From Chitinophagaceae bacterium (GTDB taxonomy: Bacteria; Bacteroidota; Bacteroidia; Chitinophagales; Chitinophagaceae), in the NCBI GenBank assembly GCA_025449645.1, contig JANWIY010000151.1, positions 1-41,800 of the forward strand: a stretch of 41,800 bases of DNA. Direction: 5' to 3'. Shown here one piece after another: positions 17,498 to 26,421 of this stretch. A program made the position numbers and the translations under genes. The first letter of the stretch is position 1; each line of letters starts with the position of its first letter. The notes beneath the pieces are model-generated. The model saw nothing but the letters and a program-made list of their open reading frames with translations, was not told the origin of the DNA and did not search any database.

Positions 17498-18161
17498 TAC
17501 TTTCTTGGTTTAGGGATAAAAGCTGGATCCGGGTGCGCAGATTGGTGATCCACAGACCCAGCAGTGTCCAGCCGGGTATTGCGCCGAACCAGAAGATTAC
17601 GCGCATGCGGCTATCGATATCGTTAGTGTCCAGCGCCGGATTTCCCATGCCGCCGGGGTGAAGGCTTTCCACCATCCGCGGAATAATCCATATGGTCGGG
17701 AATAGCATCGCAAAGGCAAACACATTATACACAGCGCTGATCCGGGCCGACTTGTCTCTGTCAGTTAAAGAGTTTCGTAAAACAAAATATGCGAGATAGA
17801 TCAGCAGGGCTACCGCTGCACCTATCTGTTTCGGATCATTGCTCCAGAAAGCTCCCCAGGCCCAACGGGCCCAGATGGAGCCGGTAAGCAGTCCCAGCGA
17901 GCCAAAAACGATACCGGTCCTTGCAAATTCCACGGCCCGGATATCATGAACCGGATTATTATGCCTCAAATATTTTAATGAATACAGCAGGGAGACAATG
18001 AAGAAGATCATCATTCCGAACCACATGGCTACATGGAAATAAAGGTTGCGGATGGTTTCGTTGAGAATGGGTTTTGCGGGCACATTTCCTAAAAAACCTG
18101 CCGTAAATGTGTACAGCAGAAGCAGAAAGCTCAAAATTTTCCACCAGTTCCTACGGAGCAT
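17490..18161 (-). CDS. ccmC: Cytochrome c maturation heme-handling protein CcmC/CcsA family
   Basis: A 223-residue inner-membrane protein that presents heme for attachment to CcmE or apocytochrome c. Six hydrophobic segments are visible (about 8-26, 42-64, 82-98, 112-130, 145-162 and 192-210). The tryptophan-rich heme motif reads WAWGAFWSNDPKQ at 100-112. Periplasmic heme-ligand His candidates are His43 (YFHVAMW) and His168 (ESLHPGG), placed as in E. coli CcmC. Length fits CcmC rather than the larger CcmF. Its neighbours ccmB and the ccmD-like gene support the call. ccmA and ccmE are not within the window. Confidence 0.9.
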   Translation of the reverse strand: MLRRNWWKILSFLLLLYTFTAGFLGNVPAKPILNETIRNLYFHVAMWFGMMIFFIVSLLYSLKYLRHNNPVHDIRAVEFARTGIVFGSLGLLTGSIWARWAWGAFWSNDPKQIGAAVALLIYLAYFVLRNSLTDRDKSARISAVYNVFAFAMLFPTIWIIPRMVESLHPGGMGNPALDTNDIDSRMRVIFWFGAIPGWTLLGLWITNLRTRIQLLSLNQESNV

Positions 18162-18238
18162 AAGATTTACTTAATTAGCAGACATCGTCAGGTGGCAAAA
18201 ATAAGGCAAGCCGCCCAAACCCTAAAAACAACCTTCCG

Positions 18239-18898
18239 TTAATCCTTCCACAGAAAAGGAAACAGGATAATGGAAAGTAAAACAACCATAATGTCAAAGC
18301 AAAAAAGCAGCAATATAATGGAGATCAATCCGCTTTGAAAAACATCGGAAAATGCAATGCCGGACATACGCATCAGCAACATCAGTTCGGGAATGATCAG
18401 CGGAAATCCAAGTATCGCCATCAGCGCCGCATTTTGCTGCGCCCTTGCAGCGATGGCCGCAAGAAAACTGAAAACAAGGCTGATACTCATTGCGCCAAAA
18501 CAGGAAACTCCGATAAAAATAAGCGCATGGCTCAAAGGGCTGCCCAGAAATAGTAAAAACAGAACCAGGCTGACCATGCTCATCAGCAGCATAAGAACGG
18601 CGTTAAAAATCATTTTGGCCAGCATGAAATGTACAGGATGGCAAAGCGAATAAAAATATAATTGCCTGCCTCTGCTCTCCTGCAAAAAACTTTTGGCTAC
18701 CGCATTGACGCAAATGAATAATTGCATCATCCAGAATAATCCGTTCCAGACCGTATTTTCCGGTTGCCCCATAGCCAGGTACAATACAAAAATGGTAGAG
18801 GCTACGTAAAGAAGAACACCGTAAAAACTGTATTGCTGGCGGAATTCGAGTAAAACTTCTTTTTTGAAAAGCGTCAGGATGTGCCGGATGGTGGTCAA
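18239..18898 (-). CDS. ccmB: Heme exporter membrane subunit CcmB
   Basis: A 219-residue membrane protein with about six helices (near 20-40, 52-66, 92-116, 122-145, 152-172 and 195-215). The N-terminal LFKKEVLLEFRQQYSFYGVLLY is the usual cytoplasmic start of CcmB, and ILGFPLIIPELMLLMRM matches the conserved CcmB segment with a buried Pro. It acts with the CcmA ATPase (not seen here) to release holo-CcmE during cytochrome c maturation. It lies 15 bases after tdk and 77 bases before ccmC on the same strand, forming a likely operon. Identification is by pattern and neighbours. Confidence 0.88.
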   Translation of the reverse strand: MTTIRHILTLFKKEVLLEFRQQYSFYGVLLYVASTIFVLYLAMGQPENTVWNGLFWMMQLFICVNAVAKSFLQESRGRQLYFYSLCHPVHFMLAKMIFNAVLMLLMSMVSLVLFLLFLGSPLSHALIFIGVSCFGAMSISLVFSFLAAIAARAQQNAALMAILGFPLIIPELMLLMRMSGIAFSDVFQSGLISIILLLFCFDIMVVLLSIILFPFLWKD

Positions 18899-18913
18899 TT
18901 GGCTTCTTTAGAT

Positions 18914-19492
18914 TTATTTTAACAAATCGCCTTTTTCGTAACAGAAGCGGCAGCGCGGTTCGTAAAGTTCCTTGTTTCCGAGCTCCACCTGTTCTGTGCT
19001 TCCTCCTTTTCGATAAGAATAGTTGGCTATATTGCCGCATTGCATACAAATGGCATGTAACTTGGTTATATATTCCGCCTTTGCAAGAAGTTCAGGAATG
19101 GGGCCGAAAGGCCTGCCCAGATAGTCCATATCCAGTCCTGCAACGATGACCCTTGTTCCCTGCGATGCCAGTGTGTCACATGTATTGATGAGTTCCACAT
19201 CGAAAAACTGGCCTTCATCAATTCCGACTACATCCATGGATTTTGCAAGCTCCGGGATGGACCCGGCATCGGGGACAGGAACAGAAAGCAAACTGGTTTC
19301 ATCATGGGAAACAATATTTTCCTGATGGTATCTTTTATCGGTTTCCGGCTTGAATACGGCCACCCGGAGATTGGCAATCCGCGCGCGCCGCAGTCTCCGG
19401 ATAAGTTCTTCGGTTTTCCCGGAAAACATGGAACCGCAGATGATTTCGATCCATCCGCGCCGCTCAAATTGCATGGCAGGTTCAATAAACAT
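18914..19492 (-). CDS. tdk: Thymidine kinase
   Basis: A 192-residue type II thymidine kinase that phosphorylates thymidine in nucleotide salvage. The P-loop GSMFSGKT is at 20-27 and the Walker-B-like DEGQFF at 92-97 (Glu93 the likely base). The lasso domain carries the structural zinc site with Cys149-x2-Cys152 (CMQC) and Cys181-x2-Cys184 (CRFC). Length and motif spacing are those of the family. It is divergent from the 220-residue conserved gene and lies 15 bases before ccmB, so probably heads the ccm transcript. The ATG at 19492 was kept; codon 7 is an alternative start. Confidence 0.97.
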   Translation of the reverse strand: MFIEPAMQFERRGWIEIICGSMFSGKTEELIRRLRRARIANLRVAVFKPETDKRYHQENIVSHDETSLLSVPVPDAGSIPELAKSMDVVGIDEGQFFDVELINTCDTLASQGTRVIVAGLDMDYLGRPFGPIPELLAKAEYITKLHAICMQCGNIANYSYRKGGSTEQVELGNKELYEPRCRFCYEKGDLLK

Positions 19493-19582
19493 ATTGCAGA
19501 AGCCAAGTTTGGTTAAATATTTGCTTTAATTTTATATATCCGCCAATTAAACTCAATTACCGGTCCCTTCCGACTGCACACG

Positions 19583-20245
19583 ATGGAAAGATTACAACAT
19601 CTGATCAGCAAGTTAAACGAACAATCCGAACAAAAGGACAGTCCACTTCAAATGCTTGTGACCCTCAAACAGATTGAATCTGAGTTGACAAGGTTGCATA
19701 CGGTAATTGCTACGGGAAGAAAAAATCCCGGAGTTTCAGTGGTGATGCCCTCACTTAATATTATGCACCGGGTAGCGGCTCCAGAGGAAAAAGAACAGCC
19801 AAGGGAAATGATGGAGAATGCGCAGCAGCAGGATAATGGAGCGGCACAACCTGCCTGGAGGGTGGATCCCCTGATCGAAGTGCCTACATTGGCCCACCAG
19901 CCCACTGGCCAGGAATTGAACGATATCATCGGGTCGGGAAGCCCTTCAATAAACGACAGGCTTAAAGAAAGCGGTTCGGTGGACCGTGGTTCGCAGCTCA
20001 AAGGCTCGCCTGTGAAAGAATTAAGAAAAGCGATCGGAGTCAATGACAGGTTTGTATTTATCAATGAACTTTTCCGTGGAGACGAGCCGATGTATGAGCG
20101 TAGCATCAAGACCATCAATAATTTCAGGATTCTGCCGGAAGCAGAGTACTGGATGGAAAGAGAACTGAAAATAAAATTAGGCTGGGATGATTCCCGGGAA
20201 ATCGTTCAGCATTTTTATCAGCTGGTCAGCAGGCGGTTCTCCTGA
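19583..20245 (+). CDS. Conserved hypothetical protein, 220 residues
   Basis: I recognise no named domain. The protein is soluble, with an N-terminal coiled-coil-like region (about 1-45) and a low-complexity, proline- and glutamine-rich middle (60-130). A compact C-terminal module at about 150-220 includes VNDRFVFINELFRGDEPMYE and a tail with WMERELKIKLGWDD. That C-terminal pattern is familiar from uncharacterised Bacteroidota proteins located near tdk or waaA, though I cannot name a family. The last 28 bases overlap the end of waaA on the opposite strand, which constrains both C-termini. No signal peptide or membrane segment is present. A cytoplasmic role is likely. Confidence 0.7.
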   Translation: MERLQHLISKLNEQSEQKDSPLQMLVTLKQIESELTRLHTVIATGRKNPGVSVVMPSLNIMHRVAAPEEKEQPREMMENAQQQDNGAAQPAWRVDPLIEVPTLAHQPTGQELNDIIGSGSPSINDRLKESGSVDRGSQLKGSPVKELRKAIGVNDRFVFINELFRGDEPMYERSIKTINNFRILPEAEYWMERELKIKLGWDDSREIVQHFYQLVSRRFS

Positions 20246-21489
20246 ATATATTCCACGATTTTTGCAGTCGCTCCCTTTCTCCCATAAACATAATCTCGGG
20301 ACGCTTTGCTATGATATGCGTATTCATCTTCATTCCTGAATAAACGCTCAAATACAGATTCTGCTTCCAGTGCATTGTCGATGATGATCACGCCACCGCA
20401 TTCCGACAGTTCCACCACTTCAACATATTTTTCAATGACCGGACCGGTTACTACCGGTTTGCCATAGACGGCTGCTTCCAGTACGTTGTGTACACCATCT
20501 TCTCCAAACCCACCACCCACATAACATATCGTAGCATAATGATAAAGTCTGGCCAGCATGCCCACATTATCAATGATCAGCACATGCGGCGGGTCAGCTT
20601 TAGCCGTATTTTCCGGCTGTTTTTTTATCAATTCGGAATACCGGATGCTGGGTCGAAACAAGGCCTCCATATCCCGCAGGTGTTCTTCTTCCACTTCATG
20701 GGGTGCGAGAATAAACCGGATTTCAGGATGGGCGTTAGCATAATGATCCAACTCTTCTTCATCTTCTTCCCAGGTACTGCCGGCAACGATTACATTCGCG
20801 CTTCCGCAATACCCTGCGATCCCTGGCACTTTTTCAAAACTTTCCGCAATATCAATCACCCGGTCGAACCGCGTATCTCCGCTCACCAAGACCGACTGAC
20901 TGATGCCGAGGGTTCCAAGCAATCTCTTCGAAGAATCTGTCTGCACAAAAAAAGCCCGGAAACTGTCGAGCATCAGCCGGTGAAGATTACCATACCATTT
21001 AAAGAACGGCTGGTCTTCGCGGAATAAGGGCGATACCAATAAAACAGGAATACCCCGCTTACGCAAAGCTGTGAGGTAATAAAACCAGTAATCGTATTTT
21101 ATCCAAATCACCAATGAAGGGTTCACGATGTCGAGAAAGGCACGCGCATGGAGATTGGAATCCGCAGGCAAATAAAAAACAAAATCAGCCCCCGCATAAT
21201 CCTTTCCGATAAGGTACCCGGAAGGTGAAAAAAAAGTAATGAGCACCGTTATATCCGGATCCATTCTGCGTAGTGCCTCGATCACTGGTTTGCCCTGCTC
21301 GAATTCACCCAGGGAAGCGCAGTGCATCCAAAGCTTTTTTCGCCTTTCTCCTATACCGGAGGAGGCGATACGCGCGAGGAGGTCCCGCCTTCCTTTGATC
21401 CAGGAGGCCGCTTTCCGGTTCCAGGGTGAGACAAGCCAGACGGAGATCTGATAAAGCCAGAGAAAAAGGTTATACAATAAGATGCTCAA
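20218..21489 (-). CDS. waaA: 3-deoxy-D-manno-octulosonic acid (Kdo) transferase
   Basis: A 423-residue GT30 glycosyltransferase that adds Kdo to the lipid A precursor, bound to the inner membrane. An N-terminal anchor (about 3-20) precedes the first Rossmann domain with the family signature MHCASLGEFEQGKPVI, in which Glu acts as the base. The DYWFYYLTAL segment is also typical. The second domain has VIVAGSTWEEDEE, FILAPHEVEEEHL and the nucleotide-binding YVGGGFGEDGVHNVLEAAVYGKPVV. Size and motifs are complete. A TACATTTG box on the minus strand (plus 21515-21522) could be its -7 element. The 3' end overlaps the convergent 220-residue gene by 28 bases. Confidence 0.95.
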   Translation of the reverse strand: MSILLYNLFLWLYQISVWLVSPWNRKAASWIKGRRDLLARIASSGIGERRKKLWMHCASLGEFEQGKPVIEALRRMDPDITVLITFFSPSGYLIGKDYAGADFVFYLPADSNLHARAFLDIVNPSLVIWIKYDYWFYYLTALRKRGIPVLLVSPLFREDQPFFKWYGNLHRLMLDSFRAFFVQTDSSKRLLGTLGISQSVLVSGDTRFDRVIDIAESFEKVPGIAGYCGSANVIVAGSTWEEDEEELDHYANAHPEIRFILAPHEVEEEHLRDMEALFRPSIRYSELIKKQPENTAKADPPHVLIIDNVGMLARLYHYATICYVGGGFGEDGVHNVLEAAVYGKPVVTGPVIEKYVEVVELSECGGVIIIDNALEAESVFERLFRNEDEYAYHSKASRDYVYGRKGATAKIVEYIQENRLLTS

Positions 21490-21514
21490 ACTAGTGGTTA
21501 AATGATTGTGTCAA

Positions 21515-21522
21515 CAAATGTA
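21515..21522 (-). promoter_or_regulatory. Possible -7 box for waaA
   Basis: TACATTTG on the minus strand matches TAnnTTTG and lies 26 bases before the waaA start. No TTG box at the usual spacing was found, so support is weak. Confidence 0.3.
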
Positions 21523-21558
21523 ACCCTTTCCCCAAACCGTTCATAACTGATTGAGTCA

Positions 21559-21589
21559 TTGCATAAACCATTATTTTAGCGTAGGTTTG
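21559..21589 (+). promoter_or_regulatory. Promoter for the nucleotide-sugar operon
   Basis: TTG at 21559-21561, a 20-base spacer and TAGGTTTG at 21582-21589 fit the Bacteroidota TTG-N19..21-TAnnTTTG pattern. The box ends 12 bases before the ATG at 21602, which supports that start and excludes the upstream in-frame ATG at 21551. Confidence 0.5.
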
Positions 21590-21601
21590 TGCCCGTTAAT
21601 A

Positions 21602-22738
21602 ATGCGCATGATGAAGCCAATTCAAATGGTGGATCTCCAACAGCAGTATGCTGGTATTAAGGATCAGGTGGATGCCGCCATCCGGGAGGTTTTGGAATCT
21701 GCAGCTTTTATTAACGGTAAACAGGTAACGGAATTCTCCAGGAATTTATCATCCTACCTTGATATCCCCCATGTGATTCCCTGTGCAAACGGTACCGATG
21801 CGCTGCAAATCGCCCTGATGGGCCTGGACCTTGATCCTGGAGATGAAGTGATAACACCATCTTTTACATTTATTGCTACAACCGAAGTAGTCGCCCTGCT
21901 CCGGTTAAAACCAGTTTTTGCGGACGTTGATCCGAAGACATTCTGCCTGGACCCAGCTTCTGTAGAAAAAAAGATCACTAAAAAAACCAGGGCCATCGTG
22001 CCAGTCCATTTATATGGTCAATCCTCGCCCATGAAAGAGATTATGGATATTGCAAATAGTCATAGCCTGCACGTTATAGAGGATAATGCCCAGGCAATTG
22101 GTGGCGACTACCATTTTCCAGGAGGAAAGACCTGGAAAACAGGAACCATCGGAACCCTGGGAACCACCTCGTTTTTCCCTTCCAAGAACCTGGGTGCATA
22201 CGGAGACGGTGGAGCCCTTTTTACCCGGGATGGGAACCTGGCAGAAAGGCTCCGAATGATTGCCAATCACGGCCAGGTGAAAAGATACTACCACGAACTG
22301 GTTGGATGCAACAGCAGGCTGGATTCCATCCAGGCTGCTGTGCTGAACGTGAAACTGCCTCTGCTCGACAGGTATATTGGCAGAAGAATAAAAGTGGCGG
22401 ACGAATACGATCGGGCTTTCGCCAATCATCCCGGGATCACTACGCCTTACCGCGCGCCATATTCCAAGCATGTTTTTCACCAGTACACTTTGTTGCTTGA
22501 AGGAGCTGACCGAAATAAGTTGCAGGAACATTTGGCATCGAAGAAGGTGCCGTCCATGATCTATTATCCCGTGCCCGCTCACCGCCAGCAGATGTTTGCT
22601 GCATTTCATTCTGACCGGGAGAAGCTGGAAACGACGGAGTGGCTCACAGAGCGCGTGATTTCACTCCCCATGCACACGGAGATGGATCAGGAACAGATCC
22701 GGTTTATTGCGGATAGCGTGCTGGAATTTTTAAATTGA
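21602..22738 (+). CDS. DegT/DnrJ/EryC1/StrS family sugar aminotransferase
   Basis: A 378-residue PLP-dependent enzyme that transaminates a keto-sugar nucleotide. The PLP Lys is Lys195 in FFPSKNLGAYGDGGA. Other family landmarks are CANGTDALQIAL (61-72), PSFTFIATTEVV and the conserved HLYGQ and EDNAQAIGG segments. It most resembles WbpE/FdtB/QdtB-type enzymes that make amino sugars for O-antigen or capsule, but the exact substrate is not set by sequence. The preferred start is 21602: the ATG at 21551 precedes the predicted promoter. It heads the row aminotransferase, ugd, UXS, rmlB, rmlC, rmlD on one strand. No matching ketosugar-forming dehydrogenase of the WbpB type is present, so the substrate may come from elsewhere or from rmlB product. 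Confidence 0.9.
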   Translation: MRMMKPIQMVDLQQQYAGIKDQVDAAIREVLESAAFINGKQVTEFSRNLSSYLDIPHVIPCANGTDALQIALMGLDLDPGDEVITPSFTFIATTEVVALLRLKPVFADVDPKTFCLDPASVEKKITKKTRAIVPVHLYGQSSPMKEIMDIANSHSLHVIEDNAQAIGGDYHFPGGKTWKTGTIGTLGTTSFFPSKNLGAYGDGGALFTRDGNLAERLRMIANHGQVKRYYHELVGCNSRLDSIQAAVLNVKLPLLDRYIGRRIKVADEYDRAFANHPGITTPYRAPYSKHVFHQYTLLLEGADRNKLQEHLASKKVPSMIYYPVPAHRQQMFAAFHSDREKLETTEWLTERVISLPMHTEMDQEQIRFIADSVLEFLN

Positions 22739-22773
22739 ATAATTAAACCCTAAACTCAAAACAGTATCATTTT

Positions 22774-24117
22774 ATGAAGATTGCCGTGATAGGAACAGGA
22801 TATGTAGGATTGGTGACCGGTACCTGCTTCTCCGAAACCGGAAATGACGTGATCTGTGTTGATATTGATGCGAACAAAGTAAAAAGACTCTCGGAAGGAG
22901 AGATTACGATTTATGAACCCGGACTCAATAAATTATTCCTGCGGAATTTAAAGGAAGAACGCCTGAAATTCACCACCGACATGGCTTCAGGGATCAAAGA
23001 GGCGGAAATCATTTTTCTGGCGCTGCCCACGCCGCCCGGCGCCGACGGATCCGCCGATCTCCGCTACGTGCTGGGTGTAGCCGAACAGCTGGGCAGCTTG
23101 ATGAAAGGCTATAAGGTGATTATTGACAAAAGTACGGTGCCTGTTGGGACGGCCGAAAAAGTACATGCAGCCATTTTAAAAAGTTATTCCGGCGAATTTG
23201 ACGTGGTATCCAATCCCGAATTCCTGCGCGAGGGAGTGGCAGTAGAGGATTTTATGAAACCCGACCGAGTGGTGATCGGCACATCTTCTGACCGGGCCAA
23301 AAAAGTGATGGAGGAATTGTATAGCCCCTTTGTGCGCCAGGGAAATCCCATGATCTTTATGAATGAGCGTTCAGCAGAACTCACCAAGTACGCGGCAAAT
23401 TCTTTTCTCGCTACCAAAATAACTTTCATGAATGAGATTGCGCAGCTTTGCGAACGGCTCGGAGCCGATGTGGACATGGTCCGTCGCGGCCTGGGAAGCG
23501 ACGAGCGGATTGGCAGAAGATTTCTGTTTCCGGGAATTGGTTATGGAGGCAGCTGTTTTCCGAAAGATGTGCAGGCGCTGATAAAATCTTCCAGGGATGT
23601 GAATTATGAATTCCAGATCCTGAATGCCGTGATGGATATTAACGAGAAACAAAAACTCCATCTCATCCCCAAGATCAGGAAATATTTTAACGGAAATCTG
23701 AAAGGTAAGCATCTCGCTCTCTGGGGCCTTGCATTCAAACCCAATACGGATGACATCCGGGAAGCTCCTGCATTATATATCATTGATGCGCTGAAAAAAG
23801 AAGGCGCCAGCCTGGCCGTGTATGATCCCGAAGCCATGAACAATGTAAAAGCGCAGATCGGGGACAGGGTTTCCTATGGAGAAAATCAGTACGATGTGCT
23901 CGTTAATGCCGACGCACTGATCATCGCCACGGAATGGAACGAATTCCGCACGCCTAATTTTTTGAAAATGGTTACTACCATGAAGAACAAAGTGATCTTT
24001 GACGGAAGGAACCTCTTTGATATCAACGCCATCCGCGAACTCGGTTTCTATTATGAAAGCATTGGCCGCGCCATAGCCATTCCGGCTAACAATAACTATC
24101 ATAAAAAGAATCCATGA
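22774..24117 (+). CDS. ugd: UDP-glucose 6-dehydrogenase
   Basis: A 447-residue NAD-dependent enzyme that oxidises UDP-glucose twice to UDP-glucuronate. The N-terminal Rossmann motif is [10 protein letters not shown] (about 7-16) with D in VCVDID downstream. STVPVGTA and NPEFLREG mark the first domain. The catalytic Cys261 is in [10 protein letters not shown], and the C-terminal domain has [19 protein letters not shown]-mannuronate dehydrogenases share the fold, but the pattern and the following decarboxylase favour UDP-glucose. Its stop overlaps the next gene's ATG (ATGA, 24114-24117), indicating coupled translation. Gap to the aminotransferase is 35 bases. Confidence 0.95.
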   Translation: MKIAVIGTGYVGLVTGTCFSETGNDVICVDIDANKVKRLSEGEITIYEPGLNKLFLRNLKEERLKFTTDMASGIKEAEIIFLALPTPPGADGSADLRYVLGVAEQLGSLMKGYKVIIDKSTVPVGTAEKVHAAILKSYSGEFDVVSNPEFLREGVAVEDFMKPDRVVIGTSSDRAKKVMEELYSPFVRQGNPMIFMNERSAELTKYAANSFLATKITFMNEIAQLCERLGADVDMVRRGLGSDERIGRRFLFPGIGYGGSCFPKDVQALIKSSRDVNYEFQILNAVMDINEKQKLHLIPKIRKYFNGNLKGKHLALWGLAFKPNTDDIREAPALYIIDALKKEGASLAVYDPEAMNNVKAQIGDRVSYGENQYDVLVNADALIIATEWNEFRTPNFLKMVTTMKNKVIFDGRNLFDINAIRELGFYYESIGRAIAIPANNNYHKKNP

Positions 24118-25103
24118 ACAAACAACGCGTACTCATTACGGGTGCAGCAGGATTTTTGGGGTCGCATCTGTGCGACAGGTTCATTAAAGAAGGATTCCAC
24201 GTGATCGGGATGGATAACCTGATCACCGGTGATTTAAAAAATATTCAGCATCTTTTCAAGCTTGAACAATTTGAATTCTATCATCAGGACGTAAGCAGGT
24301 ACATTCATGTACCCGGGCCGCTGGACTTTATTCTTCATTTTGCATCGCCTGCGAGTCCGATCGATTATTTAAAGATCCCGATCCAGACCTTAAAAGTCGG
24401 CTCGCTCGGTACGCATCATTGTCTCGGTCTCGCAAAAGCAAAACAGGCCCGGATTCTCGTCGCCTCCACCTCGGAGATCTACGGCGATCCGCAGGTTCAT
24501 CCCCAACCTGAAGAATATTGGGGAAATGTAAATCCGGTCGGCCCGCGTGGCGTGTACGATGAAGCCAAGCGTTTCCAGGAAGCCATCACCATGGCTTACC
24601 ATACTTTTCATAAACTCGAAACCCGTATTGTACGCATCTTCAATACGTACGGTCCGCGAATGCGACTGAATGACGGCCGCGCCCTCCCCGCATTTATCGG
24701 GCAGGCGCTGCGTGGCGAGGACCTGACCGTATTCGGTGACGGCAGCCAGACCCGCTCCTTTTGTTATGTTGACGATCTGATCGAAGGCATTTACCGCTTG
24801 TTGAAAAGCGATTATGCATTGCCCGTAAACATTGGCAATCCATCCGAGATCACGCTTAAAGAATTTGCAGAAGAAGTGATAAAGCTTACCGGCACCAACA
24901 GGAGGATCGTTTATAAACCCCTCCCGGCTGACGATCCTAAACAGCGCAGACCGGATATCAGCAAAGCAAAAAAAATACTGGGCTGGGAACCAAAGATTGA
25001 CCGCAAAGAAGGTCTGAAGATCACGTATGAATATTTCAAATCCCTTCCCCCGGAAGAGTGGTATAAGGAGCCGAAAGAGTTTAAAGCAGCAACTGAAAAG
25101 TAA
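24114..25103 (+). CDS. UDP-glucuronate decarboxylase-like SDR enzyme (UDP-xylose synthase)
   Basis: A 329-residue extended SDR enzyme. The NAD motif is [10 protein letters not shown] (about 10-19). The catalytic set is Ser/Thr in VASTSEIYG with Tyr and Lys in GVYDEAKR. The strings [20 protein letters not shown] and [13 protein letters not shown] are typical of UXS enzymes, which convert UDP-glucuronate to UDP-xylose or its 4-keto intermediate. Its start overlaps ugd by four bases, which supplies its substrate. The tail after residue 310 is lysine-rich and runs into an A-rich direct-repeat-like stretch. A UDP-glucose 4-epimerase is a less likely alternative. Confidence 0.92.
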   Translation: MNKQRVLITGAAGFLGSHLCDRFIKEGFHVIGMDNLITGDLKNIQHLFKLEQFEFYHQDVSRYIHVPGPLDFILHFASPASPIDYLKIPIQTLKVGSLGTHHCLGLAKAKQARILVASTSEIYGDPQVHPQPEEYWGNVNPVGPRGVYDEAKRFQEAITMAYHTFHKLETRIVRIFNTYGPRMRLNDGRALPAFIGQALRGEDLTVFGDGSQTRSFCYVDDLIEGIYRLLKSDYALPVNIGNPSEITLKEFAEEVIKLTGTNRRIVYKPLPADDPKQRRPDISKAKKILGWEPKIDRKEGLKITYEYFKSLPPEEWYKEPKEFKAATEK

Positions 25104-25349
25104 AAAGTTAAAATTAAAAAGTAAAAAAGGTCCGGAATTGGATGTACGTTTTCTCATGCTCCATGGACTCATCAATAAGCGAAATAGGTTGGTTGCGGCC
25201 CTTTGGGATTTGAGGGGTCGTTCCACCTGGCCTTACAAAAACCTGAATGATGATTATTTTTGTTCAACAATCCAAAGCGAAGCATTGATCGAAGATCTTA
25301 AAAGCATATACAGGAATAAAATTACAAACCGGAAATACCGGACTTAAGA
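25104..25349 (+). other. Operon spacer with A-rich repeats and possible small ORF (25157-25347)
   Basis: This 246-base spacer interrupts an otherwise tight operon. It opens with repeated AAAAAGT/TAAAA units that continue the lysine-rich tail of the preceding gene in another frame. An ORF from ATG 25157 to the stop at 25345-25347 encodes 63 residues (starting MLHGLINKRN) and ends two bases before rmlB, as an operon gene would. I recognise no family. It has no signal or membrane segment. It may be a small real gene, a remnant of a larger one, or chance. Confidence 0.25.
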
Positions 25350-26411
25350 ATGAAATCATTCAGCAAAACCATTATGATCACCGGGGGCGCGGGTTTTATC
25401 GGCTCGCATGTGGTCAGGCTATTCGTAAACAAGTATCCGGATTACAGGATCGTGAACCTGGATGCCCTTACTTATGCAGGCAACCTGGAAAACTTATGGG
25501 ACGTGGAAGCGGCTCACAATTATATTTTCGAAAAAGGCGATATCACAGATGGAGAAGGAATTTCCAGATTATTTGAAACCTATCATTTCGATTCAGTCAT
25601 CCATCTGGCGGCGGAGAGTCATGTTGACCGCTCGATTCAAGACCCACTGGCCTTTGTAAGGACCAATGTGATGGGCACCTGCATGTTGTTAAATGTGTGC
25701 AGGCAACAATGGAGCAAGGACAGCGGGGGAAAATTATTTTACCATATTTCAACGGATGAAGTGTATGGGTCTCTTGGACCGACGGGATATTTTACTGAAA
25801 CCACGGCATACGATCCACGCTCTCCCTATTCGGCATCCAAAGCAGCTTCTGATCATTTTGTGATGGCCTATTATCATACCTATCAATTGCCCATGATAAT
25901 ATCCAATTGTTCCAATAATTATGGTTCTCATCATTTTCCGGAAAAGCTGATACCACTGATGATCAATAATATTAAGAATAACCGTCCTCTGCCGGTATAT
26001 GGAAAGGGAGAGAATGTGCGTGACTGGTTGTATGTTGACGACCATGCGCTGGCCATTGATAAAATATTTCACCATGGCCGGGTTGGCGAAAAATATAATA
26101 TCGGCGGATTTAATGAATGGAAAAACATTGACATTGTGAACCTGCTCTGCAGGATCATGGATAAAAAGCTAGGACGCGCGGAGGGTGAATCAGCAAAGTT
26201 AATCAGCTTTGTCAAAGACAGACCAGGACACGATATGCGCTATGCCATTGATCCTGCCAAACTGAACCGGGAACTTGGCTGGAAGCCCTCGCTGCAGTTT
26301 GAGGAAGGATTGGAAAAAACAGTCGACTGGTACCTGAAGAATGAGGAATGGGTGAAAGAAGTAACCTCGGGAGCTTACCAGCGTTACTACGAAAAGCAAT
26401 ACCAGAAATAA
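25350..26411 (+). CDS. rmlB: dTDP-glucose 4,6-dehydratase
   Basis: A 353-residue extended SDR enzyme, second step of dTDP-L-rhamnose synthesis, making dTDP-4-keto-6-deoxyglucose. NAD motif GGAGFIGSHVVRLF (about 12-25), then LDALTYAGNLENL, a family landmark, and HLAAESHVDRSI. The active site is STDEVYGSLG, giving the Thr/Asp/Glu set, and YSASKAASDH with the Tyr/Lys pair. NCSNNYGSHHFPEKLIPLMI and RDWLYVDDHA complete the RmlB pattern. Its start follows a small ORF by two bases. The intermediate could also feed the DegT aminotransferase at the head of the operon (inference). Confidence 0.97.
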   Translation: MKSFSKTIMITGGAGFIGSHVVRLFVNKYPDYRIVNLDALTYAGNLENLWDVEAAHNYIFEKGDITDGEGISRLFETYHFDSVIHLAAESHVDRSIQDPLAFVRTNVMGTCMLLNVCRQQWSKDSGGKLFYHISTDEVYGSLGPTGYFTETTAYDPRSPYSASKAASDHFVMAYYHTYQLPMIISNCSNNYGSHHFPEKLIPLMINNIKNNRPLPVYGKGENVRDWLYVDDHALAIDKIFHHGRVGEKYNIGGFNEWKNIDIVNLLCRIMDKKLGRAEGESAKLISFVKDRPGHDMRYAIDPAKLNRELGWKPSLQFEEGLEKTVDWYLKNEEWVKEVTSGAYQRYYEKQYQK

Positions 26412-26421
26412 ATTAGTATCC

